The notes under the pieces: model-generated
Seen by the model: the letters and a program-made list of their open reading frames with translations, nothing else
What the model was told of the DNA's origin: nothing
Databases searched by the model: none
Part shown: positions 50,871-62,970 of the stretch, piece by piece
Numbering within the stretch: position 1 is the stretch's first letter
Layout of the letters: each line of letters opens with the position of its first letter
From: Cacajao melanocephalus
Lineage: Eukaryota; Chordata; Mammalia; Primates; Pitheciidae
Direction: 5' to 3'
Length of the DNA stretch: 64,000 bases
Assembly: GCA_963573385.1 (NCBI GenBank)
Contig: CAUYLG010039163.1
Span: forward strand, 1-64,000
Made by a program: the position numbers and the translations under genes

Positions 50871-53499
50871 TTAATGCGTTCTCTGACTTTTACTGATTTT
50901 GTGTTCCTTATGGTTTCAGGAAGATGAGAGAAGACAATGGGATATGTCAAATAAGATCATCAGCTATACTATATTACCTATACGATAGATGATACTATAC
51001 AGTATATTGATAGTGTTTGAATAATTTTCCATGAAAGGATAAAATGAAAATGTTCTGTATTAAAGAAAACATTTTAACATTTACATATTACCTAAAAATA
51101 AATGTAGTTTCCCAAATTCTAACGTAGCATTGAATTGTACTCAGTATTATGTATGAAGCAACCATTTATATATTAGGCAGAATTTTCTACTGAGTATATT
51201 TGAGAAAAACTTGTTTATCTAAATGTTATGGAAATAATAAAATCATTTAAGTGTATTAAATCTTGCTAATATTCATATGTGGTATGTGTAGCATTATAAA
51301 TACATTAAGGGTTTACATTTCTTTTTAATTGTATTTTTATTAATTTGAAAATATATATTTTACTTTTGAAAAGTTATGCACTTTCTTATAGTTGTTCAAC
51401 AAAAATGGTGACTTTTAAAAATCTACTAGTAATGTTTCATGCTCAACAGTAATTTTACAAGCAATTGAGGTATTTTCAGCAGGCCTCTCAAAATAATTTA
51501 AAATCCTATCAGTGGAATTTAGCAACAATTGCTCAAAGAAATTCCATTTTACTAGAAATATTTGGTTATATTAGCTGTGATGAAAATTTTTACTCATCTT
51601 TTCCAATATCATCTCTCAGTTTTGAATTGATTACGTTGCTTTTCCATCTATGTCATATATAAAATATAATAAAATATGGAAGAAAATTAATACTTATTTT
51701 ATTTTATTTAAGTATGAGATCTTTTGGGCTGCTTATGCCTATATAAAAATTTATTTAAAATTACTTGTGTCTTGTCTCAAAGGAATATCAATTGATTTAT
51801 GAAAGGATGGCAAAGAATCGAGGAACCTATAGCACATATATACAAATGAGCATAGTATTTTAAATGTTATTAATGTATATCTGTTTATGATCCTTGAGCG
51901 TATTAATTCCTTTACTTTAAAATGATTAAATTTATTTTCTTTTATGATCTAGATTGAAGGAATTTTTCCATAAATAGTAACTTTAAGAGCATAGTTATAG
52001 TTAATATATAATAGTGTGGGTAATGGCATAAACAGTTACATTAGTTCAATTATAATTCTTCCTTAGAATTCGGTTAGAATTTATGCAATTGCGTGATTAC
52101 ACTGGACAGTGTTCATGGGCTTTTTCCTAATTAAGTATTTGACTTGGGAGTTGAAGGGTGGCTCAGAAGATAACATCTGTGCGAGAAAGGAAAAAATGAG
52201 ATGATCACTATCAAAGCTTCTTTCAGATACATTTGCATGGTAGTTTTAATCAATCAATAATACTGTATGGGTCTGTATGACATTTATAATAATCTGTCAC
52301 TTAAAACAATCTAATTTCAGACAATCACTATTTTGTTTTATTCTCCCCCTATTGACTATGAAAGTCCTAATACTGTAACTGTAGAACCTATGTACAAATT
52401 GATAGATATTTGCAATGCATATAGTTTCCCTGTACCTTCTCTACACACTTCAGAATTTCAGTCTCAGCTTACTTTCCCCTTGCCTTCCCTTGCAATACTG
52501 AACAGGCATGACACCTAGGCCTAACTGTTTCTATGCAACTTGATATTTAATTTTTAATAATAAATTAGACAAGCAGATACTTAGTAGAGTCCATAATCTT
52601 ACAAGAGAAGAGGTAAAGGCATGTAGCTCTTGGGGATAGAAATTGTTAAGTCAGATATTTAGCATCTCACTATGGCATATTAGTCACATAATGAAAAGAA
52701 GTCAAGAAAAGATGAAAGATGATTATATTAAAATACAAGTGTATTCTTGCAGGTAGATGGATTCAAACCAATCACTCTGTTTTTTCTTTCTTGTGAAAGT
52801 TTTGCATACATTCATTTATTGTCTAATGCAATCAGGAAATATTGGATATTTTAATTCAGGGGTTGTTTATCTTCTCGGAATAAAACAGTGCAAATCAAAG
52901 GGCTGAATGTGTTTCTTCAGTCTCGATTGGCTACATGGTGTGAAGCCAAGGTGCTTTTTGTTTGCAAAAGCTAAACATTAAAGTAAATAAATATTTAAGA
53001 CTTTACTTTGAGAGTCAGATCCCAGTGGATTCACAGTAGAATCATTTTACTCTAATAGACAACTTTTACTCTAAAGAATTTTTACTCTAATGTTTAGAGC
53101 ATTAGACATAAGTTCAGTTATGTTTATTAGAGAATGCTAATAAAAGTCCTTCTAGGCCAGGGCAAATAATTACAACAGGAGGAAGAAGGAAGCAAGATGG
53201 AGGATGAGAGTGAATAAAGATAATGGGAAGTCTAAGAGGAAAGGTTTCTGCTCCACTTTTCTCTGGTAATTTTGGAAAAGAGCAACTCTTAATGGGTGCT
53301 GTTCAAAGTATGGTGCAAATTCTACTGTGGCATTTTAGAAAGAGAAGGTGACTAAAATGGTACTACCATGTCTCTTATGGATGATGTGTGTTATGAAAGA
53401 TTGAAAGATATCCAAGTCTTTTGGATTCAATGAGGTCTGAGAGTAGGACCTGACATAAACATGGAAATTTCTCCCAACATGATAACCTAAAGAAGGAAG
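50871..53499. other. Unassigned AT-rich sequence, 2.6 kb
   Basis: The longest stretch without a recognised element. No open frame above about 65 codons. Confidence 0.35.
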
Positions 53500-53880
53500 C
53501 AGGTTTTATAAGAGGCCAGTGTGGCTAGAGGAGAATGACTAAGGTAGAGAAAGTAGTAATAGACTAGGGAGAAAAAAAAAAGATTAAATGTTTTAGTGCC
53601 TTGGCATTCATGGCAAGGATTTTGGTTGTAGATAAATGGAAACCATTGCACATTTTGAGCAGAGGAGTTACATTATCGATTTTCATTCTAACCAGGTTAC
53701 ACTAGTTTCTGTGTTAAGGATAGAAAGAGTGGAATTTGGAAGGCAGAACAAGGTAAAGAATTGATTACGGGAATAAACCAAGTGAGAGATTACGGTGACT
53801 TGTTAATGTGTTAGCCATGAAATGAGTGAGAAGTGGTTGGATGGTAGATGTGATTTGGACCGTTCCTCAAAGAGACTTAA
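53500..53880 (+). repeat. Ancient purine-rich repeat, fragment 5
   Basis: 'aagaggccagtgtggctaga', 'catggcaaggattttggttg', 'tttgagcagaggagttacat' and 'gagtgagaagtggttggatg' match the same element's middle part in order and orientation. Confidence 0.65.
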
Positions 53881-54169
53881 CTGTTTTTTGCAGTTAGATG
53901 TGGCTATGAAAATGTGCTCTTCTCAGTGGAGTGTGAAGGGAAGTGATATGAGCCACTTCTAGAGCTGGCCACAAAAATCTCCTAAATGACCACCCCCACT
54001 CTCTCCCTCATTGATCAAATGCATAGAGAACATCAAAGGATTTCCTATAGTCTCGGGTTAGTCAGTGAAAGGCTACTGCGTCCCTAAATCACTGGGAATC
54101 AGATCACCACATTCATCCTGCTGACACAAATGAACTGTGTGTGAGCAAAAATTAAATTTGCTTGCTTTC

Positions 54170-54471
54170 TTATTTATTTATTTATTTTTGTTTGTTTATT
54201 TTGAGACAGAGTCCATTCTGTCACCCAGGCTGGAGGGCAGTGGCTCACTGAAGCTTCTACCTCCCCAGCCCAAGTGATCCTCCCACCTCAGCCTCAAAAG
54301 GAGGTTGGGACCACAGGTGTGCACCACCATGCTTGGCTATTTTTTTTTTTCTTGTAGAGATAAAGTCTCCCTATGTTGCCCAGGCTGGTCTCTAACTCCT
54401 AGGCTCAAGGGATCTTCCCTCCTCTGCCTCTCAAAGTCTTGGAATTACAGGTGTGAGCCGTGGCATCCACC
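54170..54471 (-). mobile_element. Alu, reverse orientation, old (AluJ-like)
   Basis: Reverse Alu with a TTTA-rich tail; 'cacccaggctggagggcagt', 'ttgcccaggctggtctctaa' and 'gcctctcaaagtcttggaat' mark both monomers. The 'ttgcccaggctggtct' variant and the high divergence suggest AluJ. About 20 bp is missing in the right monomer. Confidence 0.93.
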
Positions 54472-55898
54472 TAAATTTTCTTTTCAGCAGCTGAAGTTTG
54501 GAGCTGTTCATTACAACACTTAACTTACAGGGACCAGATTATTCATCCTGCCTCAACTGCTGCCTCTTAAACTCTAAGGAAACTCATCCTACCAAGAAAT
54601 GCAAGCAATAGGTAACAATCTTATTTCATGCTGACAGAAGCTAATAAGAAAAGGCGTGAAGCATGCCGGATGTATGGCTGAAGAGCTCTTATGTCTAGGA
54701 TAAAGGCAGCTGCAATGATTTCAGTATAGGTTCATTATTTCTTTTGTTGTCGTTATTATGACAGTGTTAGCAGTTGTCAGATACCTGGGTTTGTTCCTTT
54801 GGTTGTCTTATTCAGCATTTTTTTCTAGGAAGTGCTTGGCTCATAGATGACAATCAATACATGTTTTTTTTTCTTTCTAATAAAAGGATAATTGATGATG
54901 TGAATTAAATATAGGAGGGAGTTTAAAAAACCTTTATATTTGTCAATATTCTCCACTTATCCTCTAACTAGGATATAAATAACGTAACTGACTTATATTT
55001 ACATCCTTGTAACGTTTAAAATCTTGCTTCTTATATATAATACTATCAATAAATGATTGTTGAATAAATGCTCAATAAACATTTGTTGGGTTGACTTTTA
55101 GACTTGGTCTCTTTCCATAAATAAGAAATGAATTCACTTTATATAGTCTTTTAAAATTACTTTTGTCTATAAATTCATATTTTCTTCTCGGGGCAAAACT
55201 CTATAATCAATGTGAAGGATTGTTTTTCATCCTCCTACAAAGTATGTATTTCTTTTGATAGGAAATACAAGCATTAGAGAGATTTAGAGATACCAAGAGG
55301 ATTGGCAATCAAGTAGCTTAGTTCCTCTTTACTTTCATTAAAGGGGTGAAAGGCCTTTGGAGTTCATGAGACACTAAAATTAATGATGCATCCTAATTAA
55401 GTAAATGTTCAGTTCCTTTTCTTGGTTGCAACACTATACAAAATATGGGAAGAAAAAGATCAATTTGCTTTATATCGGTCTCTCCAATGAAAATGAAAAT
55501 CCTCCTACTCCTTGCCAGTTATTCTTTTGGTGGTCTCATTTTAAATCTCAAAAATTTGTAAATATTTTGTTAATTTTCACCAGCTTCTGCATTGATTCTT
55601 GTGTGTAGGGTCTTTTCCTCATACTAAGGTTAGAACTTTTCATGTAATCTTCAAATGTAATGAACATTATGCACTTTCTCACACCTATATAAATATTTGT
55701 TATACCTAAATCAGCATGTGTTGGGTGCTAATATGTGTGAGGCTATATGCCAAGTAGTATATTCTAAATAAATAAAATTATATAGTGTTATCTACCCTTA
55801 ATTCACTAATTTCTGGAAAGTAGTGCTATGTCTATTTTTTCCTACCCTGATTTCCTATCCATCCCCCATGTAAATGAATAGGAAGAATCAACTTGTTC
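54472..55898. other. Unassigned, with possible L2/MIR remnant
   Basis: 'gaataaatgctcaataaaca' near 55063 and its surroundings resemble the end of an L2 or MIR. Otherwise no supported feature. Confidence 0.3.
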
Positions 55899-56186
55899 TT
55901 ATTTTGTTGGGACAGAGTCCACTCTGTTGCCCAGGCTGGAATGCAATGTGATGATGGTTTACTGCAGTCTCAACCTCCTGGGATCAATCAACTCTCCCGC
56001 CTCAGCCTCCTGAGTAGCTGAGATTACAGTGCACACCAGAACGCACGGCTAATTTTTGTATTTTTTGTAAAGACCGTGTTTTGCCATGTTGCCCAGGCTG
56101 ATCTGGAACTTCTGGGCTCAAGGGATCCTCCCAGCCTAGATCCTCCAATGAGCTGGAATTATAGGTGTGAACAACTGTGCTCAGCC
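55899..56186 (-). mobile_element. Alu, reverse orientation, old (AluJ-like)
   Basis: 'ctgttgcccaggctggaatg', 'cctcagcctcctgagtagct', 'catgttgcccaggctgatct' and 'cctccaatgagctggaatta' mark both monomers in reverse. Divergence is high. Confidence 0.93.
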
Positions 56187-56326
56187 TCAGCACAGTTCTT
56201 GACTCATGAAAGTTGGTGGTTTGCTCAGTACCTGGAGAATGGAATGATGATGAAGCAAGGGTGTGCTGTTAAATCAACTGGTTCCTAGAGAGGAAAGAAC
56301 ATACTACTTATGTTCTACTCTGTTTA

Positions 56327-56776
56327 TGACTATTAGTTTCCTATTGCAGCTGTTACAAATTGCCCCAAGTATGACTTATAGTAACATAAATTGTATTAGT
56401 TTTCAGTTCTGGAGGTCAGAAGTCTGAAATGAGTCAGCAATGTTTCATTTCTTCTGGAAACACTAGGGAAGAATCTTCCCTTTTACAGATTCTAGAGGGC
56501 ATCCTGCCTGCATTTCTTGGCTATTCTCCTCTCTCCTCCCCATCACTCACCAGTGCTTCTGTCCTCACATCTCTCTGAACCTTTCATTCTACCTCCCTCT
56601 TGTAAGGATGCTTGTGATTACTTTGGGCATGAAGCTGATCTAGGATAACTTCTACATCTCTAGATACTTAATGTTTTAACATTTGCAAAGTCCCTTTTGC
56701 CATAAAAGGGGAAGCTGTCACAGGTTCTGGGAGTTAGGATATGGACATTTTGGGGGTCCTTATTGTTTCTACCACA
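56327..56776 (-). mobile_element. MLT1 LTR (MaLR), reverse
   Basis: 'tagtttcctattgcagctgt' near the start, 'cagttctggaggtcagaagt', 'cttgtgattactttgggca', 'ggttctgggagttaggatat' and the end 'tttctaccaca' are in the order of a reversed MLT1B/C-type LTR. About 450 bp, close to complete. Confidence 0.88.
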
Positions 56777-57650
56777 CCCATACTAGTTAATCATTAAAAT
56801 CCAGTTACAAGGAAAGATTACAAGGAAGTTGTACCTTATAATTTCCTTGAATATTCTCATATTATTTGTATAAGTTATTTCAAAAATTGTACTTACATAT
56901 ACATGTATCAATATGCATAAATTCATATATCCACTATGCCAATGAATATATTTTAATAATATAAATAAATAAATACTTATAAATAAATAGTACAAATAAT
57001 TTAGAAAATAATCATTTTTGTTAATGTCAAAAAATGTTAATTCTGAGAACTTTGAGTAGCAAAATGTTAAATAATTATAAACTGACAGTTTCATAATTCA
57101 GCTTATAATACTACAAACATTTCACTCTTCCCTAAATATATTATACTTGCAAGTAGTTGACAGATGAAGAATGTACACTTATGTAAATACCTTGTTAATA
57201 AAATTATATGGCATTTTCATCATATTTCTTCAACAAACTAGGAAATACAATATAGTGAGTAAAAATAATTCAACAATATCTTTTAGTAATTTTTATGGGC
57301 TGGTTGTTTACATCTTCTCAAGATTTGTATTTTGATCACCTAGTCTTTGTGTGATGATATTTTTAGGTAAAGAATTAGGGAGGTAATAATGTTTGCAGTG
57401 GAATATAATGGTGGGTCCCACATAATGGCATTGGTGCCCATAAAAAGAGGAAGCTATCTCCCTCTCTTCTTCACCTCCCCCTCCTCTGCTTTGACACACA
57501 TATGAAGTCATGTGACCACACAGTGCTAACCAGAAAGCAGGTCCTCTCTATAAATCAAATCAGCTGTCACTTTGATCTCGGAATTCCCAGCCTATGTTGT
57601 GTAGACCATCCAGTTTATCGTATTTCATTGTAACAGCCTGAATGAGCAGA
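56777..57650. other. Unassigned AT-rich sequence
   Basis: The 103-codon minus-strand frame at 56783-57094 is Ile/Tyr/Phe/Asn-rich, as expected from AT-rich DNA, and has no recognisable domain. Confidence 0.35.
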
Positions 57651-57800
57651 CTAAGATAGAAATTGGTAACCGTGCTTCAGTTTCCTTATACCTCATGTCT
57701 CTCATATTAAGATAAAATAGTAGGTTACTTCACAACATGGTGACAGGATTAAATTAATATGGTGGATAGTAAGACATTTATAAGACTATAAAGTCTTGTG
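57651..57800 (-). mobile_element. MIR SINE fragment (probable)
   Basis: 'cgtgcttcagtttccttata' and 'caggattaaattaatatg' are in the order of reversed MIR. Weak but coherent. Confidence 0.5.
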
Positions 57801-58168
57801 CAAAGGTCGTGATTTCTAATGTAAGTTTGTTTATTAGGCCAAACGTACGTCAAATATTCCAAACATTTTTTGAAGAATGCTATAATTTAATAACAATATT
57901 TCTAAATGTGAGATAAAAATTAAATGCAATAAACTTTGTAAGAATGTTAAAGAGGGAAAATTGGTTAAGTCCTTAGTTTCATCCATTAAATTAATATTTA
58001 TTGAGCTCCTTCTCTATGTAGAGAGATGGGATAGGTGGTGGAGATACACACTGAAGGAGTTGAGGATAAATATGAAAAAACGTAATCACGTTTCCTTCTG
58101 TATGGCACTGAGAGTTGACAATATGTGTTTTGAAATAGGTTAAGCTCGGCACCCCCATTATATACATG
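57801..58168. other. Unassigned sequence
   Basis: 'ttaatatttattgagctcct' near 57993 recalls the start of old interspersed repeats, too short to assign. Confidence 0.3.
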
Positions 58169-58177
58169 TGAAAACGA

Positions 58178-58470
58178 TTTTTTTTTCTTAAGATGGAGTC
58201 TTGCTCTATCCCCTAAGCTGGAGTATAGTAGTACCACTCAGCTCACTTCAACCTCCACCTCCCAGGTTCAAACAATTCTCTTGCCTCAGGCTCCCAAGTA
58301 ACTGGGATTACAGGTGCCTGCCACCATGCCTAGCTAATTTTTGTATTTTTAGTAGAGAGAGGGTTTCGCCATATGGGCCAGACTGGTCTTGAACTGCTGA
58401 CCTCAAGCAATCCTCCCTCCTTGGCCTCCCAAAGTACTGGGAAAACAGGTGGAAGCCACCGTGCCTGGTC
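58178..58470 (-). mobile_element. Alu, reverse orientation
   Basis: Both monomers in reverse with a T-rich tail: 'ttcaacctccacctcccagg', 'gctaatttttgtatttttag', 'ggcctcccaaagtactggga'. TGAAAAC at 58169-58175 and 58471-58477 is a possible 7-bp remnant of the target duplication. Confidence 0.95.
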
Positions 58471-58477
58471 TGAAAAC

Positions 58478-59529
58478 TAACTATTAATCACACAAAACAC
58501 ACACAGCAATACAAATGCTACTGAAAAATGCTTCTAGAAATGCTTATATAAAGCACTAATTTTTCAGATTAGTGCAAAAATTTTTATTTTATAAACACAC
58601 ATTATAGACATTTTTAAATGTTTGATTTGATTCTACGTCCATCTTGTTGAATCCAGGAATGATAACCCTTTTGAAGTAATGATTACTGCCAAATGGATTT
58701 TAGTGCTGATATTCTACTATGAAATTGCCATTTTCAAAACAAAAATGGCTTCCGCATAACACACAAATATTGATGTATATAAAGAAACACTGGTATGGCT
58801 CAAACCACTTCAGAACACTGAACATTGCTAAATGGTTGATGTCTTGCAGCTTTTATTCAAATTGGAACTTTTTTTTATACTAATGGAACACATGTGGTGA
58901 GATACTTTTGTTTGCATGTTTTATATAATGTTTCCATTAAAAGGCGCTGTCTTAATCTCTGCATTTCTTTCATATCGTTTGTGTGTGTTTGTGTGTGTAC
59001 AGTTTCAGATATGTGTTAGATTGTAATTAAACTTCTTATTTTGAGATGACAGCTTTCCTCTTGGAACAATCCTATTTCTATATTTTTAGGGAATTTAAAA
59101 AGTAGAACATACAGGTGACATAATGAAGTATGACATTGCAAGTGATTGGAATTATGGACAGTTTATATTCCATGAGGGAAAGTAGTCTAGGGAACAGCAA
59201 CCCAATGCGTGTACAAAAAGAATACTGAGGATATTTTCTGCAAAGGTAAATTTTATTGTGAAATCGTTTCCAATCATGGGAAGGTGGCGCAGTGCAGGAT
59301 AAAATAAAGCAGGAGAATTAAAATTTTCTGCAATGAGAAGTATCATCAACAAAGTAGCTAAGAAGACTCAGCGTGATTTCTACGTCTTTCTCTTTTATAT
59401 ATACTTTCTCTTCCTTTCACTTATTTTCTAGGCCCACTCTCAAAGAATGCCTGTCTTAGTAATAGAATTTATAGAATGAACACTAGCTAAGAAGTTAAGA
59501 AACCTACATTTAAAGTTCCTTATGTTATT
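58478..59529. other. Unassigned AT-rich sequence
   Basis: A short GT run near 58979-58999; no other supported feature. Confidence 0.35.
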
Positions 59530-59650
59530 GGCTAGTGTATGATTATACTAATCACTTAACCTCTCTGGTTCTCAACTTCTTCATCATCATGAGCGATAAG
59601 GTTAAATGATCCTTAATGTTCATTCAAGTTCCAACATACTTTTTATGAGA
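59530..59650 (-). mobile_element. MIR SINE fragment
   Basis: 'atcacttaacctctctggtt', 'ctcaacttcttcatcatcat' and 'ataaggttaaatgatcctta' give the reversed MIR core in order. Confidence 0.7.
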
Positions 59651-62119
59651 CTTTAATACATTAGCCCTAGTTTATTTAGCAGCATATTGATCTTATAAAA
59701 TAAAATGTGAAGATTCCTGCACACATAGGTATTTAAAAACTTTAGACTCAAAGAGAAAACTCTAAAAACAAAATACACATACCTGATGTGAAAATGAATA
59801 TATTTCAATATTTTATTGAAAGTAATTATATATGCATAAATGTGTGTGTCATGTGTGACTGTCTTTGGTATGCAAATATATTTATCTTTATATAACCCAT
59901 TTTTGTTACAAGTTAGATTTAATGTTAAAATCACCTGAATCACATCAACATTTTGCTTCCCAGGCAAATTGCTTTCCAATTTCTGTAATAAAGTGTATCT
60001 TGAATATTGCTTTTAGATTAGAAATTTTAGTGGGTTAATAGGTAAGAAATATATTAGTTGGTACTCATACACAGTACTTCTAAGAAGGTGGCACCACGAT
60101 AGCTAAGAAAAGCATTACCAATAATATAAAATGTACTGAAGTACATTTTATGTACTTTATGCAAATATGCATTGTGATTATCCCAGAAAGACATTCTCAA
60201 CACAAAATTAAAATGGATAACTTTTGGAGCAGTCTAAATATAAACCAGATTTGTTCTAAAGGTAAAAGGCAGCTAGGAGATAAAAGCCTATGGCTTCATT
60301 AAGTAGTTGATCAAATGTAACCACATGAATTAGTATAGTGCTCAGACACTTAAATTGTTACGTAAACTTTAAATGCTGTAAACAGTTTTAAAGTTCATAA
60401 ACTATGGACCACAAAATTACTATTTTTGTTATCCTGTCTTTTTTTCAAATGTTTAGGAACAGCAATCACACATTTATTTCACATATAAAATAAAAATCTG
60501 AATGTTACATTTTTCTAATTTAAGTCAGGGTGGGTCCTCAATTAACAAGTACATTTCTTTGAATAGGAAATTATGAAAATAGCTTTAGGCAGCATATCAA
60601 AGTCTTATGTGAAAAGTATGCTCTCTATCTCTCACAATTGTTAAGGGTTATTCGTAATGAATGTAATTCAGAATTTTCATCCTCTTTATGTGAACCTCAG
60701 ATCCTCTTAGCAGCATTTGTCAGCCTCTCTAAAACACAGAGACATACACAGAAATCATCCTCTTGGTAAAATGAGACAACAAGAAGAAACACTTCTGCTC
60801 CAGGACATCATTAGAGCTGGACAACAGCCTGAGGAGAGAAAGAAAAAACTGTTATACCCACATGTCCTTACTGCAATTTTTTTCTCTTGCAAATGTTGAT
60901 GGTTATAAAGACTATAGAGAGAGTTGAGAACATGCATATTTTGTCCTGCAATATGCCACTTGACTACCTCTCTTCTGAGATTTTATACTACTGATTTCTA
61001 GAATACTGATTATCTAAAATGAAGTTTATTCTTACCAATAAAATTTTAATATTATACTTTTCACATGATTTTTCAGCCATTCTGTTATCATCAGGAATAA
61101 ATTTTGTGCCAATTAGCTTATCCTTTTTATTAAATTTAGTGGATAATGGATTAGAGTAGGATAATAACAACAGATTAAAAAGTTTTTTAATGAAAAAATT
61201 GCAATGATTTCTCTTAGAGCAAGTCTCCTTTAACTTTGTGCATCAAAAATGGTCAGCTTACACTTGAAAACCAAGTTCACACAATTTGCAAAACGTATTA
61301 TTCTCCATACTTAGTGACATACCATGTAAGCACAACCAAGAGCCGTTTGGCTTCTTCCCACTGATACACCTATCCGCTCTTCACACTGTGAGCATGCACA
61401 GGCTGGGGGTGCTATAGACTCATGGAAAAGCAGAGGGCTTTATGAATTTATAGAATCACCATAATATGCAAATAGCCATTGTGTATACTATTAATTTGTT
61501 TCTGGTACAAAAACTGGAACCAAGATGCACATTTGATAAGTGGTTTCTATAGCCTTAATTTACATGCAAAATGTGAAAAATAACCATTCTCAATTTTGGA
61601 ACTGAAATTATATTTCAGGACATGGCCAAGTCATACTAAAAGCATAGAGAGGGGGCCACTACCCAAAACGATTTTCTTTATTTTCAGAAAGGAAAGAGAG
61701 TTACTAGGAAATAAGGGAGGTACTTAAATACCGCTTTAGTAAGCAAACAGGGATTTAACTGCTTTACCAGTCTTTGGATATTTAATGTAGGATATAAAGG
61801 ACCTTAAAGCGTTCATACTGTCTCCTTAAAACCCTCTACTTCAAATTCACCCTTGCATACTACTACTCTCCTAGGAAAGAGGAAAAGAAAATTTCCACTG
61901 ACCCAGCTCGTGATTTACATACAGAGAGCGAATAAATGAATGGAGTGGGGGATGGGGAAGTGAGAAGCAATCTGTTTCTTTTTCAAGCGCAGAAAATAAG
62001 ATTACTTACCAAGAACATTTTTATCCAGGGCAAATGTTTATTCCCTCTATCATTCAGCGCCTCAGTCTCTGCGAGAAATCAATTTCCACTCTGCCTTTCC
62101 CTCCTATTTCTTAAAAAGA
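59651..62119. other. Unassigned sequence before the CpG island
   Basis: AT-rich to about 61.8 kb, then rising GC. No gene supported. 60120-60160 contains a short inverted repeat around 'aaaatgtac/gtacatttt'. Confidence 0.35.
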
Positions 62120-62970
62120 GAGCGAGGCGGATAATTCTTAAGCTTCGGGGTCCGGAGGCAGATATTGCCGGGGCGGAGGGCAGAAGACTCCCACGGCGCT
62201 CTTCACGGAGACCCCGCGCTGAGCGCGAACCCGCGGGGAGGGCGGGGATCTTCTCTGGGGAGGGTGCTCGGGGCAGGTGGGGGGATGCGTTCCGCAGCCA
62301 AAACAGAAGTCATCCGCGAACAGATCGGCAGCCTCTCGGTCACACGGGCAGCGCCCTGGGAAGCAGGTTTCAGGAGGAAGGGGACGTTCCTGGAGAGAGA
62401 CGGGGGCCTGGGCTTGCGGAGGGAATGAACGGGGCAACGACCGGAGCAGGGGGCAGGAATAAAGCGCGTCTTACCGACCGAGCAGGCGATCGTGTGTTCA
62501 GGGTTGGGACCCGAACACCGCCAGACCACGCGTTCGGCAGCAAAGCCGTTTCTAGCGCGCGCTCCCACAGCAACCGCGGGAATCCGAGCGGGGGGCGGGG
62601 GGCGGGCGCCTCGGAACCTGCCACTGGGTCCCCAGGGACGGTCCTCACAGCCCCCGAAGCTCCGGCTTCTCAGGCAGGGCGTTCGGAGCTGAGGGCTCAC
62701 AGGAGGCCGCTGCGTCCCGCCCCGTCCCGGCCCCCCCGGAGCCTCCAGCCCCGCGCCCCGCGCCCCGCGCCCCCCGCCCCGCGCCCCGGCCTCCTCCGCA
62801 GCTCCAGCCCCTCCACCGCCACCCGCGCCCCCACCCCCGCCGCCCCACGCGAATCGCTGACGACTTGATCCTCGAAAGGTGACCGGTCGCAGCGCTTTGC
62901 TTGGGGAGCCGCGGGGTTGGCTGCGGTGGGGGCCTCCTCACTGCGCCTCCCGCAGTTGCAGCGAGTGAAC
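62120..62970. promoter_or_regulatory. CpG island, candidate promoter / first exon
   Basis: GC content and CpG density jump abruptly over about 850 bp; the 60 bases at 62521-62580 alone carry nine CpG dinucleotides, while flanking DNA has almost none. It contains GC-box-like motifs ('ggggcgggg' type near 62591-62603), long C runs and no recognisable repeat. In vertebrates such islands usually mark promoters of housekeeping or developmental genes, and the lack of methylation-driven CpG loss implies it is unmethylated in the germline. Strand is undecided: a donor-like site on the minus strand lies at 62474, and donor- and acceptor-like sites on the plus strand lie further right. I cannot name the gene. 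Confidence 0.85.
62749..62787 (-). promoter_or_regulatory. G-quadruplex / i-motif candidate
   Basis: On the plus strand six C runs of four or more (62749-52, 56-59, 63-66, 70-75, 77-80, 84-87) are separated only by GCG or G. The minus strand therefore has six G runs with 1-3-nt loops, well beyond the usual G4 minimum of four runs of three. It lies in the middle of the CpG island. Confidence 0.8.

Noticed and set aside
56783..57094. 103-codon minus-strand frame with hydrophobic stretches
   Set aside because: Ile, Tyr, Phe and Asn dominate, as expected from translating AT-rich DNA; no recognisable family or start context.
61936..62868. 310-codon plus-strand open frame entering the CpG island
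   Set aside because: It starts in AT-rich DNA and stays open mainly because stop codons are rare in GC-rich sequence. The product is Arg/Pro/Ala/Gly low complexity, and overlapping frames on both strands are equally open. No domain is recognisable.
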